64,000 bases of DNA from Candidatus Methanomethylophilaceae archaeon (GTDB taxonomy: Archaea > Thermoplasmatota > Thermoplasmata > Methanomassiliicoccales > Methanomethylophilaceae). Each line of letters starts with the position of its first letter. The stretch's first letter is position 1. The notes below the pieces were generated by a model. The model was not told where the DNA came from, searched no databases, and worked only from the letters and a program-made list of their open reading frames with translations. Made by a program: the position numbers and the translations under genes. Positions 25,117 to 34,181 of the stretch are shown piece after piece. The stretch spans positions 1-64,000 of the forward strand of contig CALUOK010000001.1 in the NCBI GenBank assembly GCA_944322255.1, in the 5' to 3' direction.

Positions 25117-25127
25117 GGTTTATATCC
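25117..25127. promoter_or_regulatory. Shared TATA box between tRNA-Ala and the PemK/VWA/MoxR unit
   Basis: The sequence ggtttatatcc reads as ggatataaacc on the other strand, so it can serve as TATA box in both directions. It is about 40 bp before the tRNA on the plus strand and about 50 bp before the ATG at 25068 on the minus strand. Confidence 0.5.
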
Positions 25128-25161
25128 AGGGTCAGGCTAGGGGGGTTTACCGGTTTCAAAT

Positions 25162-25238
25162 GGGCGAGTAGATCAGCCCGGTAGATCGCTGCCTTCGCAA
25201 GGCAGAAGTCGCGAGTTCGAATCTCGCCTCGTCCACCA
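25162..25238 (+). tRNA. tRNA-Ala (anticodon CGC), CCA encoded
   Basis: The cloverleaf is complete. The acceptor stem GGGCGAG/CTCGTCC contains the G3-U70 wobble pair that identifies alanine tRNAs. The D stem is GATC/GATC, the anticodon stem CTGCC/GGCAG with loop TTCGCAA (anticodon CGC at 25196-25198), and the T arm GCGAG-TTCGAAT-CTCGC. The discriminator base A is at 25235 and CCA follows at 25236-25238. No intron is seen. Confidence 0.96.
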
Positions 25239-25694
25239 TTCCTCACCATCCAGACTTTTTCGGGAACGTTGTTTTCACTGTCCACCATTGTCGCTCCATG
25301 TACCGATCGCGTTCTGTCCCTATTGCGGACAGATGACAAGCGCGTTGCACCCTCCGCAGCAGAGCAGCTCGGCTTCCATGGCAGGGGCATGGCATCATAG
25401 GTTGAATCGGCTTCGGTCATGTCGGTGGCAGGAGGTCGTGAGCCGGATTGGATGCTGGCTCTTGGTTCACCCCCCAAGTTACCCCCCAAGTATAGAAAAT
25501 TATAAATAAAATAAAAAATTAATATAAAAAGATATTGGTATTATTCCAGTTTTCAAGTATCGAGTGTGGGTTTGTGAACAGGGTCTGTGCCATCGGTGTG
25601 GAGGTCATCCGAGGTCCCTGGGCTCATCATTCGCCACCTGCGGACGCAGGTCCCGTCACGGTTATGATGTCCTGTGGGATTCCGATGCTGTACC
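25239..25694. other. Gene-poor spacer after tRNA-Ala
   Basis: No convincing gene is seen in these 456 bp. The tenmer gtccaccatt from the tRNA 3' end recurs at 25280-25289, which could be an old attachment-site scar. An open frame around 25288-25509 contains one zinc-ribbon-like CPYCG but has no ribosome site or family likeness. Two G-run repeats (25469-25491) are followed by about 50 bp of almost pure A+T (25491-25545). The last 100 bp may hold the promoter of the frameshifted membrane gene. Confidence 0.5.
25469..25491. repeat. Two direct copies of accccccaagt next to an AT-rich tract
   Basis: The 11-mer accccccaagt occurs at 25469-25479 and 25481-25491, a 12-bp period, immediately before about 50 bp of A/T-rich DNA. 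The layout recalls G-run boxes beside unwinding elements or a tandem operator. No replication gene is nearby. Confidence 0.5.
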
Positions 25695-26862
25695 ATGAGA
25701 TACGCGGTGACATCGTTTCTGACAATCCTCGTCCTGGTAGCAGTGACAACCGCACTCCCGTCTCTGGAAGGCGCCTCCGACGTGGTCCAGCAGTACGAGT
25801 CGCTGATGAGTAGACTGTACACGACCGTCGTCGTGGCCGTCCTGCTCGTCGTGGCCCTGGTAGTGGTCACCTACTACTACAAGAGGCACGTCCTGGACCC
25901 GATGAGGCCCGCTTCCGGAGGGTTCATGGCCGGGGTCAACGACGACGTCCACGGAGGCCACATGGAGGGCGACGTCCTCGTTCTGTCCCGCGTTCTCGGA
26001 GGGCAGAGGTTCGACACCGTGCCGATCCATGAGGATGCACTGTCATCAGTCGGTGCCGGTCGCTACAGGCTGGTCTACCAGAGGATCAAGGCACTCGGCA
26101 CGGTGGACGGCGACGCGGTCATCACGGTGTCCGACATAGATCGTGACCTCGCACAGGAGGTCCTCGGGCTCCCGGAGGGGACCGGTGCGCTCAGCGTGTA
26201 CACACCGGACATGGAGGGCGCCCGTTCCCTGATGGCGGGGGTTCCCGGTTCCGAGCCCACGGAGTACGGCTTCTCGACCGGTGTGCTATCAGTCGAGCTG
26301 CGCAACTTCAGGAGGGTGCAGGGCGTCCCGGTCCCGGGGCCGATGGCGCTCTTCGGAGGTCTGCTCCCCGACGAAGGGGAGCCGACGGCCGCGAGGCTGT
26401 CGGACTTCGCGCTCGGCTTCCATATCGGGGACCCGGACGTACTGGTCCTGTCCATCGACCTGGGAGGGGCGGAGGTCCGTATGCGCGAACTCGACGAACG
26501 CGGGTTCGACGGCACAGCCGCCGGGGAGTTACCTCCTGGCGGACATCAGGGACACCATGGAGCAGCTGAACAGGGACGTCCGCGGAACCCTGATCTCGAG
26601 GGATCCGTTGTCGGAGGACATCGCTCGCAGGATCTGCCGGGACGCGTCCCGCAGCGGGCTGCTCTCCCTGTACACGCCCGGCCGCGCCGACGCGGAGGCC
26701 ATGATGGAGTCGGTCGTAGGGGAAGATGGGATGACGGAGGTCCACAACCCGGGGAGGGTCCTGAGCTTCGACGCCGCCTGCCTTTCCAGAAAGTCTAACA
26801 TCAGGGGCTCGCCGAAGTTGGTGTACGGTCCGATGAGGTCACTGCCCAAGACCCGGGAATGA
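25695..26862 (+). pseudogene. Membrane protein with duplicated domain, frameshifted
   Basis: The protein starts with two membrane helices (VTSFLTILVLVAVTTALP and LYTTVVVAVLLVVALVVV) and continues as a soluble domain. The frame is natural up to about 26520, then becomes Gly/Arg/Pro-rich nonsense, while the +1 frame becomes natural (SYLLADIRDTMEQLN onward) to the stop at 26860-26862. Removing one G from the GGGG at about 26523 rejoins the two parts as TAAGSYLLADI. The joined protein would be about 388 residues with two related domains: ALSVYTPDMEGARSLMAGV in the first and LLSLYTPGRADAEAMMESV in the second. I do not recognise the family. It could be a true pseudogene, a sequencing error or a phase-variable G run. 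Confidence 0.75.
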
Positions 26863-26897
26863 TGGGAATGGGTCGGGCCGGAGCCCGACGTTTGCAT

Positions 26898-27404
26898 TCA
26901 GGCGTTGAAGTTCAGCCTCTGCAGCAGTTCCTCCGCCGCCTCGACCGGGAAGCCTTCCGGAGGGTTCTCCACGAACGCCTCCAGGAGCCTCCTGACCTCC
27001 CCGCTCTGGGGCAGGAGGTAGCCGGTCTCCCTGATCAGGTCCTCGCCCATCAGGCGCTCCGATCTGCGGACGGCCCTCATGATCAGCCTGAGCTCCGGGT
27101 CGTCGGTGGTCTCGGCGACCTGTCTGGCCACAGCCTCCTGCCTGGCCTTGCTGTCCGAGATCGCCCTGACCTTCTGCACGACGGTATCGTCCTTCGGCTG
27201 CTGGTGCGGGTAGTCCAACGGGATCATGGATATGGCCGAGTTGGGGCAGGACCTGGCGCAGTCCCCGCATCCGACGCACTTGGCGAAGTCGATCTGTCCG
27301 GTCTCTGTGTCGGTGGCCCCGGTGGGGCAGACGTACAGGCACATGCAGTCCTTGGTGCATATCCTGAGGTTCCTGGACGCGATCATCCTGGGCATGTCAG
27401 GCAC
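26898..27404 (-). CDS. Two-cluster ferredoxin-type protein with helical tail
   Basis: The first 60 residues carry two iron-sulfur motifs: [12 protein letters not shown], an unusual C-x3-C-x-C-x3-CP arrangement, and the regular [12 protein letters not shown]. The remaining 110 residues are helical and charged, without known motifs ([21 protein letters not shown]). It is therefore an electron carrier or a subunit of a larger redox enzyme. Its start overlaps the 3' end of the rubredoxin-fusion gene by 8 bp, so the two are translated together and the proteins may exchange electrons. Confidence 0.85.
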   Translation of the reverse strand: MPDMPRMIASRNLRICTKDCMCLYVCPTGATDTETGQIDFAKCVGCGDCARSCPNSAISMIPLDYPHQQPKDDTVVQKVRAISDSKARQEAVARQVAETTDDPELRLIMRAVRRSERLMGEDLIRETGYLLPQSGEVRRLLEAFVENPPEGFPVEAAEELLQRLNFNA

Positions 27405-28068
27405 CTCCCTGGATCCTGAGGATCATGTGGCCCGGGACCTTGCACACGGGGCAGAACTCAGGCGGGTCGTCCCCGATGTAGATGAACCCGCAGATGTCGC
27501 ACACGTACACCCCGGTGTGCTCCAGGAACGACGGGTCCTTCTGGTACCTCTCCAGCACCGTCCTCATGATCAGCGTGGCCTTCTCGCTCCAGGTGAGCAC
27601 CCTGAGGGCGCCCCTGTCCTCCATGAGGGCGGCGGTGGCCTTGGCGTCGCCGTAGTCCATGAGGTCGGAATTAATCATGCTCAGGATGGTGGACACGCCG
27701 TCGTGGTCCGGGGCCACGGTCCTGGACTCGAAGTATCCGGCTATCTGCCCGAACAGCTCCGCCTCGCGGGAGAGTTGCTGGACGCCGCATCCGCGCTGGA
27801 GGTTGGAGCACAGGGCGCTCAGCTGTCCGGCGCTGAGCTCGCGGAGCTCCTCCTGCTCCCAGGCGGAGATCTCCGGCACGGAGGCAGTCGGGGCCGGCGC
27901 CGCCGCGGGAGCCGGAGCAGGTCCCTCGTCATCTTCCTCCACGGGCTCGAACCCCTCCTTGCCCTCGCCGCAGACCGGGCACTGCCAGTCGTCGGGCAGG
28001 TCGGCGAATCTCACGCCCTCCTTCTCCTCGTCGTAGATGTAGCCGCAAACACCGCATCTGTACTTCAT
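27397..28068 (-). CDS. Double-rubredoxin protein with unknown middle domain
   Basis: The 223-residue protein starts with a complete rubredoxin ([14 protein letters not shown] ... [11 protein letters not shown]), then a Pro/Ala/Glu linker (residues 45-65), a helical domain of about 100 residues, and a C-terminal rubredoxin-like knuckle pair ([20 protein letters not shown]) as in rubrerythrin. The middle domain lacks the two ExxH motifs of a rubrerythrin di-iron site, so it is not a normal rubrerythrin. Each knuckle pair should bind one iron. A role in handling oxygen or peroxide, or passing electrons to the ferredoxin gene product, is inferred. A TATA-like ctatttaaacg lies about 30 bp upstream of the start. 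Confidence 0.85.
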   Translation of the reverse strand: MKYRCGVCGYIYDEEKEGVRFADLPDDWQCPVCGEGKEGFEPVEEDDEGPAPAPAAAPAPTASVPEISAWEQEELRELSAGQLSALCSNLQRGCGVQQLSREAELFGQIAGYFESRTVAPDHDGVSTILSMINSDLMDYGDAKATAALMEDRGALRVLTWSEKATLIMRTVLERYQKDPSFLEHTGVYVCDICGFIYIGDDPPEFCPVCKVPGHMILRIQGGA

Positions 28069-28116
28069 GCGGTATGGACGGTCTCGGCCCGTTTAAATAG
28101 ACGAGGGTCCGGGACG

Positions 28117-29322
28117 TCACTCTTCCAGTATCGTTATGGCCTTGCCGGGCTGGTTGCCGAACCTGCGTCCGTGGATGAACCAGTACATCACCAGGCTGAT
28201 CAGGCTGATGAAGGCGCAGATCAGGTACATCTCCCTGTAGCCGGCGAAGGCAAGGATCAGACCCATGACCGACGGACCCAGGCCGCTTCCGAGGTCGACG
28301 ATGGCCGCGAAGGTGGATGTCGTGACGCCGTACCTGTGGGCAGGGCTCCTGGACACGACGATGGCCTGGTTGATGGTGTACACGATGGACACGCCGTATC
28401 CGATCACGAACCCGGCGCTCAGGAGGACGACCGCCATGGTCGCCTGGGAGAACGCCACCATGCCGACAAAAAAGGCGATGTAGGCGGGGAACATGACGAT
28501 GTTGGGCCCGCGGGTATCGTAGATCTTCCCGGTGGTGAGCCTGGACAGCAGCGTGCCCACGGCCACCGCGAGGTAGAAGTACATCGCGGATTCGACCATG
28601 TCGATCTCCGCCGCGTAGGAGGAGATGAAGCTCAGCACTCCGGAGTAGGAGAAGTAGAACACCATGCAGGTGACCGCCAGCGGAACTGCGGAGAACTGGA
28701 ACATGTGCTTCAGGTCGAAGCTGCGGGCCTCCGCCTTCTGCTCCTCGGTGAGGGTCTCCTCGGGGACCTTCAGGAAGAGGGCGAGCACCAGGGCGACGGA
28801 GTACATGACGAGGCCGACGGTGAAGACGGCGTCGTAGTTGCCCGCATGGCCGAACTCCATGCCCAGGAACGGTCCGATGGCGGTGGCGACGGTTATGCTC
28901 AGCAGGAAGTACCCCAGCCCCTCGCCCCTCCTGCTCTGGGGCAGGATCCTGGCGATGATGTCGTTGGTGCAGGTGCTGCTTATCCCGTATGCCGTACCGT
29001 GTAGGAACCTGATGATGTACAGCATCGCCATGGACGAGACGAAGAAGTACGTCGCGGACATGATCAGGGCTATGGACAGGCCCAGGATGAGCATCCTCTT
29101 CCTGCCCACCATCTCCACGTATTTGCCCAGGGTGACCCTGGAGATCAGCCCTCCGATGACGTAGATCCCGGCGGCCAGACCGGCCTCGGAGGACGAGGCG
29201 CTGAAGGTGGCCATGGCGAACCCGGTTATGTTGATCAGAAGCGTGAAGTAGTTGAGCGAGCAGCAAAGGGAGATGACCGTGTCAAGCATGAAATCCTTGG
29301 TGAACAGCCTCTCTCCCTGCAT
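28117..29322 (-). CDS. Major facilitator superfamily permease
   Basis: The 401-residue protein has about twelve membrane helices and the MFS loop motif between helices 2 and 3 (GKYVEMVGRKRMLILG), a family A-type sequence repeated in weaker form after helix 8 (TGKIYDTRGPNIVMF). It most resembles drug- or sugar-efflux MFS proteins, but the substrate is unknown. A TATA-like attttatacag on the minus strand (29344-29356) is about 25-30 bp before the ATG, implying a leaderless mRNA. It stands divergent from the UvrA-like gene. Confidence 0.85.
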   Translation of the reverse strand: MQGERLFTKDFMLDTVISLCCSLNYFTLLINITGFAMATFSASSSEAGLAAGIYVIGGLISRVTLGKYVEMVGRKRMLILGLSIALIMSATYFFVSSMAMLYIIRFLHGTAYGISSTCTNDIIARILPQSRRGEGLGYFLLSITVATAIGPFLGMEFGHAGNYDAVFTVGLVMYSVALVLALFLKVPEETLTEEQKAEARSFDLKHMFQFSAVPLAVTCMVFYFSYSGVLSFISSYAAEIDMVESAMYFYLAVAVGTLLSRLTTGKIYDTRGPNIVMFPAYIAFFVGMVAFSQATMAVVLLSAGFVIGYGVSIVYTINQAIVVSRSPAHRYGVTTSTFAAIVDLGSGLGPSVMGLILAFAGYREMYLICAFISLISLVMYWFIHGRRFGNQPGKAITILEE

Positions 29323-29462
29323 GTCTACGCGATACTAAATTCCTGTATAAAATAAGATTTAGTAATATTTGTACAATCAGGATAACGGTGTCCCAGTGGA
29401 ATCAACGCTTGTTAAGTCAACCATTAAGACGCCCGCGGGCGATGCCGGTTCCGAGAGCAATC

Positions 29463-31973
29463 ATGTCTGGGAGAGGAGGACGCGGGGCGCCGGACCACAT
29501 AGAGGTCCGCGGGGCCAGGGTGCACAACCTGAGGAACGTGGACGTGGACGTACCGTTGGGCGAGGTGGTCGCGGTCGCCGGGGTGTCCGGGTCGGGGAAG
29601 TCGTCCCTGGCGCTCGGGGTGCTGTACGCCGAGGGTTCCCGCAGGTACCTGGAGGCCCTGTCCACGTACACCAGGCGCCGTATGACCCAGGCGTCCGAGG
29701 CCAGCCTGGACAGCATCGACTACGTGCCCGCCGCTCTGGCACTGCATCAGAGGCCGGCCGTCCCCGGGGTCAGGAGCACCTTCGGCACCATGTCGGAGCT
29801 GCTCAACCACCTCCGTCTCATGTTCTCCAGGCTGGGCAGCCACCGCTGCCCGAACGGGCACCTCCATCCGCCATCCATGGACGTGGCCGCCGGGAGGGCC
29901 CTGGTGTGCCCCGAGTGCGGAGTCTCCTTCGAGGGGCCCGGCGCAGAGTCCATGGCCTTCAACAGCGAGGGCGCGTGCCCCCGCTGCTCCGGGACCGGCA
30001 TGGTCAGGGAGGTGGACAGGTCCAGGCTGGTCCCCGACTGGGACAAGACGCTGGCACAGGGCGCGGTGGAGTCCTGGAACATGTTCGGGATCAATTGGAT
30101 GTACCGCGTGGCGGAGGCGCTGGGCGTGCGCGTGGACGTCCCCTTCAGGGACCTCACCGACGAGGAGAGGGACATAGTGTACAACGGCCCGGAGGTCACC
30201 AGGCTGGTGGCCATAGAGTCCTCCACCGGGAAGCTGTTCGACCTGAACTGCACCTACCGCAACGCCGTCTGCGCGGTGGAGGAGGCGCTGTCGAAGGCGA
30301 ACTCCGAGAAGGGAATCCAGAGGGTCGAGAGGTACCTCACGGTCAGGCCCTGCGAGGAATGCGGCGGGACCCGTCTGAGCGCCAGGGTGCGCTCCACCCT
30401 CCTCCGCGGCATCGACCTGGCGGAGGCGACGTCCATGACCCTGGGCGACCTGGTCAGGTGGGTGTCGGAGGTCCCCGGATGCATGCCGGAGCCCATGAGG
30501 CCGATGGCCGAGAGCATCTGCGGCCAGTTCCTGGCCACCTCGCGCAGGCTGACGGACCTCGGCCTCGACTACCTCTCCCTGGACCGCGCCGGGTCCACGC
30601 TGTCGACGGGGGAGCGCCAGAGGGTGCAGCTGGCCAGGGCGCTCAGGAACCGCACCACTGGCGTGATGTACGTCCTGGACGAGCCGTCCATAGGCCTGCA
30701 CCCGTCCAACCTGGATGGGATGATGGAGATCGTCCGCGACCTGGTGGACCACGGCAACTCGGTGGTCATGGTGGACCACGACGTCAGGGCCCTGAGGATG
30801 GCCGACTGGATCATAGAGATGGGTCCTGACGCCGGAAGCGGCGGAGGGACGGTGGTGTCCCAGGGCACCGTGGAGGAGGTGGAGGCCGATCCGGGATCCA
30901 TCATAGCCCCGTACCTTAAGGGTGACGAGCCCGTTGTCGTCCGCGAAAGGGTCCCGGAGGGCGAGGTGTTCTCCAAGGGCGCCATACGCATGGCGACATC
31001 CGCCATCCACACTGTGCATCCCATCGACGTCGGCATCCCCCGCGGATGCATGACCGTGGTGGCGGGCGTGTCCGGCTCGGGGAAGACCACCATGGTCCTG
31101 GAGAGCCTCGTGCCCGCACTCGAGGCTGCGATCTCCGGGAGGCCGCTTCCGGATCATGTCATATCCATCGACGCCGACTGGGTGCAGAGGGTGAACGTCA
31201 TCGACGCGACGCCCATCGGAACCAACGTGAGGTCCACGGTGGCCACCTACAGCGGCATACTGGACGACCTTCGCCGCATGTTCGCCCGGGGGCAGGAGGC
31301 CAGGGCCGCCGGGTACGGGGCCGGGGACTTCTCCTACAACACCGGTCGTCTGCGCTGTCCGGAATGCGACGGAACCGGACAGATAACGCTGGACGTGCAG
31401 TTCCTTCCGGACGTGGACATCGTCTGTCCCGCCTGCGGAGGGTCCAGGTACTCCAAGGAGGCGGACGCGTTCAGGCATTCGCCGAAGGGGTCCGACCGCG
31501 CGTACTCCCTGCCGGAGATCATGGCCATGACGGTGGACGAGGTCGGGGAGGCGCTGAAGGGCACGAAGGCGGCGGACCGTCTGAGGATACTGTCCGAGAT
31601 CGGGCTCGGCTACCTGACGCTGGGGGAGTCCACCCCCGCGCTGTCCGGTGGAGAGGCCCAGAGGCTCAAGCTGGCGTCCGAGATGGGGAAGAGCCAGGAA
31701 GGCTCGGTGTTCGTGTTCGACGAGCCCACGGTGGGGCTCCATCCCAGGGACGTGCGCACCCTCATCGGGGTTTTCCAGCGCCTGATGGACGACGGCGCCA
31801 CGCTGATCGTGATAGAGCACGACCTGGACCTGATAGCAAACGCGGACCACGTCATCGACATGGGCCCCGGCGGAGGCGAGTCGGGAGGGAGGATCGTCTC
31901 GTCGGGGACAGTGGAGCACGTGGCCTCCGATCCGGAGAGCGTGACCGGACGCTATCTGCGCGGTATCCGCTGA
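29463..31973 (+). CDS. UvrA-like ABC ATPase, short class
   Basis: The 836-residue protein has the UvrA arrangement: two ABC ATPase halves with Walker A GVSGSGKSS and GVSGSGKTT, signatures LSTGERQRVQLARAL and LSGGEAQRLKLASEM, Walker B VMYVLDEPSIGLHP and VFVFDEPTVGLHP, and zinc-binding CxxC pairs (CPECG, CPRCSGTG, CEECGGTR, CPECDGTG, CPACGGSR). Standard UvrA is about 940 residues; this one is shorter, like the class II UvrA proteins linked to resistance to DNA-binding drugs. No uvrB or uvrC is in the window. The ATG at 29463 is chosen because the family begins with the DHIEVRGARVHNL strand. It may be a damage sensor or self-resistance protein. Confidence 0.88.
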   Translation: MSGRGGRGAPDHIEVRGARVHNLRNVDVDVPLGEVVAVAGVSGSGKSSLALGVLYAEGSRRYLEALSTYTRRRMTQASEASLDSIDYVPAALALHQRPAVPGVRSTFGTMSELLNHLRLMFSRLGSHRCPNGHLHPPSMDVAAGRALVCPECGVSFEGPGAESMAFNSEGACPRCSGTGMVREVDRSRLVPDWDKTLAQGAVESWNMFGINWMYRVAEALGVRVDVPFRDLTDEERDIVYNGPEVTRLVAIESSTGKLFDLNCTYRNAVCAVEEALSKANSEKGIQRVERYLTVRPCEECGGTRLSARVRSTLLRGIDLAEATSMTLGDLVRWVSEVPGCMPEPMRPMAESICGQFLATSRRLTDLGLDYLSLDRAGSTLSTGERQRVQLARALRNRTTGVMYVLDEPSIGLHPSNLDGMMEIVRDLVDHGNSVVMVDHDVRALRMADWIIEMGPDAGSGGGTVVSQGTVEEVEADPGSIIAPYLKGDEPVVVRERVPEGEVFSKGAIRMATSAIHTVHPIDVGIPRGCMTVVAGVSGSGKTTMVLESLVPALEAAISGRPLPDHVISIDADWVQRVNVIDATPIGTNVRSTVATYSGILDDLRRMFARGQEARAAGYGAGDFSYNTGRLRCPECDGTGQITLDVQFLPDVDIVCPACGGSRYSKEADAFRHSPKGSDRAYSLPEIMAMTVDEVGEALKGTKAADRLRILSEIGLGYLTLGESTPALSGGEAQRLKLASEMGKSQEGSVFVFDEPTVGLHPRDVRTLIGVFQRLMDDGATLIVIEHDLDLIANADHVIDMGPGGGESGGRIVSSGTVEHVASDPESVTGRYLRGIR

Positions 31974-32015
31974 CGGACTGCTCCTCCTTTATAATGAGAA
32001 GCCGATTCCTTCAGC

Positions 32016-32420
32016 ATGACGAAACTTCCCCAGGAGATACTCGACCAGATGAAGAACCAGAAGGTCTACGCCCTCGCCACCGCGTCGAAGGACGGCGTCC
32101 CCAACGTCGTGCCGGTGGGCATGCTGATCCCGCAGGAGGACGGGTCCATCTGGATCATCGACAACTACTTCGGAAAGACCCTCGCGAACATGGAGGAGAA
32201 CCCCAGGGTCGCGTTCTATGTCTGGAACCCAGAGTGCAAGGAGTCCTGGCAGGTCAAGGGGACCCTCAAGATCGAGAACGAGGGGCCGGACTACGAGGCC
32301 GCAGCCGTCTACGCGCACCTGATCAAGGAGACCTTCCCTGCGAAGCACCTCGTCAAGATGACAGTGGACGAGGTCTACTACGTGACCCCCGGCGACCACG
32401 CCGGTAAGAAGGTCCTTTGA
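32016..32420 (+). CDS. Pyridoxamine 5'-phosphate oxidase-fold flavin protein
   Basis: The 134-residue protein matches the PNPOx-like split-barrel family: KVYALATASKDGVPNVVPVGM, then IWIIDNYFGKTLANMEENPRVAFYVWN, the phosphate-binding part for FMN or F420. In methanogens such proteins bind FMN, F420 or heme and their substrates are mostly unknown. A TATA box (cctttataatg) at 31986-31996 is 20-30 bp before the ATG. A hairpin terminator follows. Confidence 0.82.
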   Translation: MTKLPQEILDQMKNQKVYALATASKDGVPNVVPVGMLIPQEDGSIWIIDNYFGKTLANMEENPRVAFYVWNPECKESWQVKGTLKIENEGPDYEAAAVYAHLIKETFPAKHLVKMTVDEVYYVTPGDHAGKKVL

Positions 32421-32431
32421 AAACTTCAGAA

Positions 32432-32449
32432 GGAGGGGGCGACCCCTCC
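32432..32449. terminator. Hairpin after the PNPOx-like gene
   Basis: GGAGGGG-GCGA-CCCCTCC makes a 7-bp stem and is followed by ggttaattattttgg, an AT-rich tail, 11 bp after the stop codon. Confidence 0.6.
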
Positions 32450-32484
32450 GGTTAATTATTTTGGGTTTCAGATCCCGGCGGAGG

Positions 32485-32655
32485 TCATTCCTCGTCGCCG
32501 GGCTTGATCATCTGGGAGGCCGCTCCCATCACGGTCGTGATGGGGATCAGTATCAGGCTGATCGGGTTGCCCTCGGACAGGTACCAGAATATCATCGACA
32601 CCAGCACGCCGACGATAAGGCCGAGGATCAGTCCCTGCTTGACAGCCGGCTGCAT
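32485..32655 (-). CDS. 56-residue membrane protein after purB
   Basis: The ATG at 32655 follows the purB stop by one base (GAGTGAGATG), so the gene is translationally coupled to purB. The peptide is MQPAVKQG, two membrane helices (LILGLIVGVLVSMIFWYL and SLILIPITTVMGAASQM) and an acidic tail. I do not recognise the family. The frame could be extended upstream but that part overlaps purB and is Arg/Ser-rich. Confidence 0.65.
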   Translation of the reverse strand: MQPAVKQGLILGLIVGVLVSMIFWYLSEGNPISLILIPITTVMGAASQMIKPGDEE

Positions 32656-32656
32656 C

Positions 32657-34024
32657 TCACTCGACCTTCCTTCCGACGGTCTCCTCGGCGGCCTCGACCA
32701 TCTTGTCGACGATCTCTCTGGCGCCTCCCACATAGTTGGCGGCGTCCATGGTGTCGATGATCTCCTGCTCGGTGAGGATGCCCTTCAGGTCCTGCCTCTC
32801 CAGGAGGACGTCCCTCAGGTGCCTGTCCTCGTCCTCGGCCACCATGGCGGAGGAGCGGATGATCTCGTGGGCGTCCTGCCTGCCGATGCCCTTCTCGGTG
32901 AGCTTCATCATCAGGGGCTCGGCCATGACCAGTCCCTTGGAGGACTCGATGTTCTGGAGCATCCTGTCGCGGCGGACCTCGAGCCCGTCGAACACCCAGG
33001 TCATCTTCTTGAGGATCTCGTCCAGGAGAATGAAGACGTGGGTGAGCGTGAATCTCTCGGTGGAGGAGTTGGACAGGTCCCTCTCGTGCCAGAGGACCTG
33101 GCTCTCGAAGGTGGGCGTCACGAACCCGCGGATGACGCGGGCCAGTCCGCAGACGTTCTCGGAGTTCATGGGGTTCCTCTTCTGGGCCATGGTGGAGGAC
33201 CCGACCTGCTTCTTCACGTCGAAGAACTCGGCGGCCTCCCCGATCTCGGACCTCTGGAGGTTCCTGATCTCGGTCCCGTACCTCTCCAGGGAGGTGGCGA
33301 TGTTGGCCATGATGCAGATGCACTCTGTGTACCTGTCGCGACCGACGACCTGCGTGGCGGCGGGCTCGTAGGTGAGCTCCAGGTCCCTCATGACCCTCTT
33401 CTGGATCTCGAAGAAGTTCTTGCCGAGGGCGGCCCCGGTTCCGACGGCCCCGGCCATCTTACCGGCGCAGATCCTGGGCATGGCCTCGATGATCCTCTCC
33501 CTGTGCCTGAGCATCTCCGCGATGTACCCGGCGATCTTGAACCCGAAGGTGATGGGGATGGCGAACTGAGCATGCGTCCTTCCGATCTCGAGGGTGTCCC
33601 TCTCCCTCTTGGCGATCTTGGCCAGGACCATTATCATGTCGTCCACGTCGTCCATGACGATCTCCAGCGCGGCCTTCATCTGCAGGGCCGTGGCGGTGTC
33701 GACGATGTCGTTGGACGTGGCTCCGAGGTGGACGTACTTGCCGGCGTCCCCCTCGCACTGCTCCGTCATGGCTTTGACCATGGCCATGAGGTCGTGCCTG
33801 GTCTCCTTCTCGATCTCCTTGATCCTGTCGACGCTCACGACGTCGAGGCTGGCGACCCTGGTGATCTCGTCGGCGGCCTCCTGGGGGATGGTCCCGAGGG
33901 AGGCATGTGCGCGGGCCAGTGCGGCCTCCACCTGCATCTGGTAGTGGATGCGGCTCTCCTCGCTGAAGACGGCCTTCATGTCTTCGCGGCCGTAGCGGTA
34001 GTCAAGGGGACAGACGTTGCTCAT
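32657..34024 (-). CDS. purB: Adenylosuccinate lyase
   Basis: PurB cleaves SAICAR to AICAR and adenylosuccinate to AMP in purine synthesis. The 455-residue protein has the three conserved regions of the fumarase/aspartase superfamily: KYVHLGATSNDIVDT, GRTHAQFAIP with the catalytic His, and the signature loop GSSTMAQKRNPMNSE. Length and motifs are normal. A TATA-like aatttattaaatag (34046-34060, minus strand) lies about 25 bp before the ATG. Confidence 0.96.
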   Translation of the reverse strand: MSNVCPLDYRYGREDMKAVFSEESRIHYQMQVEAALARAHASLGTIPQEAADEITRVASLDVVSVDRIKEIEKETRHDLMAMVKAMTEQCEGDAGKYVHLGATSNDIVDTATALQMKAALEIVMDDVDDMIMVLAKIAKRERDTLEIGRTHAQFAIPITFGFKIAGYIAEMLRHRERIIEAMPRICAGKMAGAVGTGAALGKNFFEIQKRVMRDLELTYEPAATQVVGRDRYTECICIMANIATSLERYGTEIRNLQRSEIGEAAEFFDVKKQVGSSTMAQKRNPMNSENVCGLARVIRGFVTPTFESQVLWHERDLSNSSTERFTLTHVFILLDEILKKMTWVFDGLEVRRDRMLQNIESSKGLVMAEPLMMKLTEKGIGRQDAHEIIRSSAMVAEDEDRHLRDVLLERQDLKGILTEQEIIDTMDAANYVGGAREIVDKMVEAAEETVGRKVE

Positions 34025-34181
34025 GTGAATCGGTTCGGCGATTGGCTGTCTATTTAATAAATTGTGCCCTTATCCGGAAGGCGTGTGCGGCGCATCCCGT
34101 CGCGGACGCGTACATCGAAGCGGATCGGCCCGGATCGCCTCCTGCCGTGTGCCGGGCAAGGTGCAAGTCTTACTTTGTTTA

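Noticed and set aside
25288-25509. Frame with one CPYCG zinc-ribbon-like motif after tRNA-Ala
   Set aside because: It needs a TTG start, has no ribosome site, only one Cys pair and no likeness beyond the short motif. It may be a remnant but is not supportable as a gene.
29424-31919. Open frame of about 830 codons antisense to the UvrA-like gene
   Set aside because: Low-complexity His/Gly/Arg/Val-rich translation with no motif. The sense strand holds a full UvrA-like protein.
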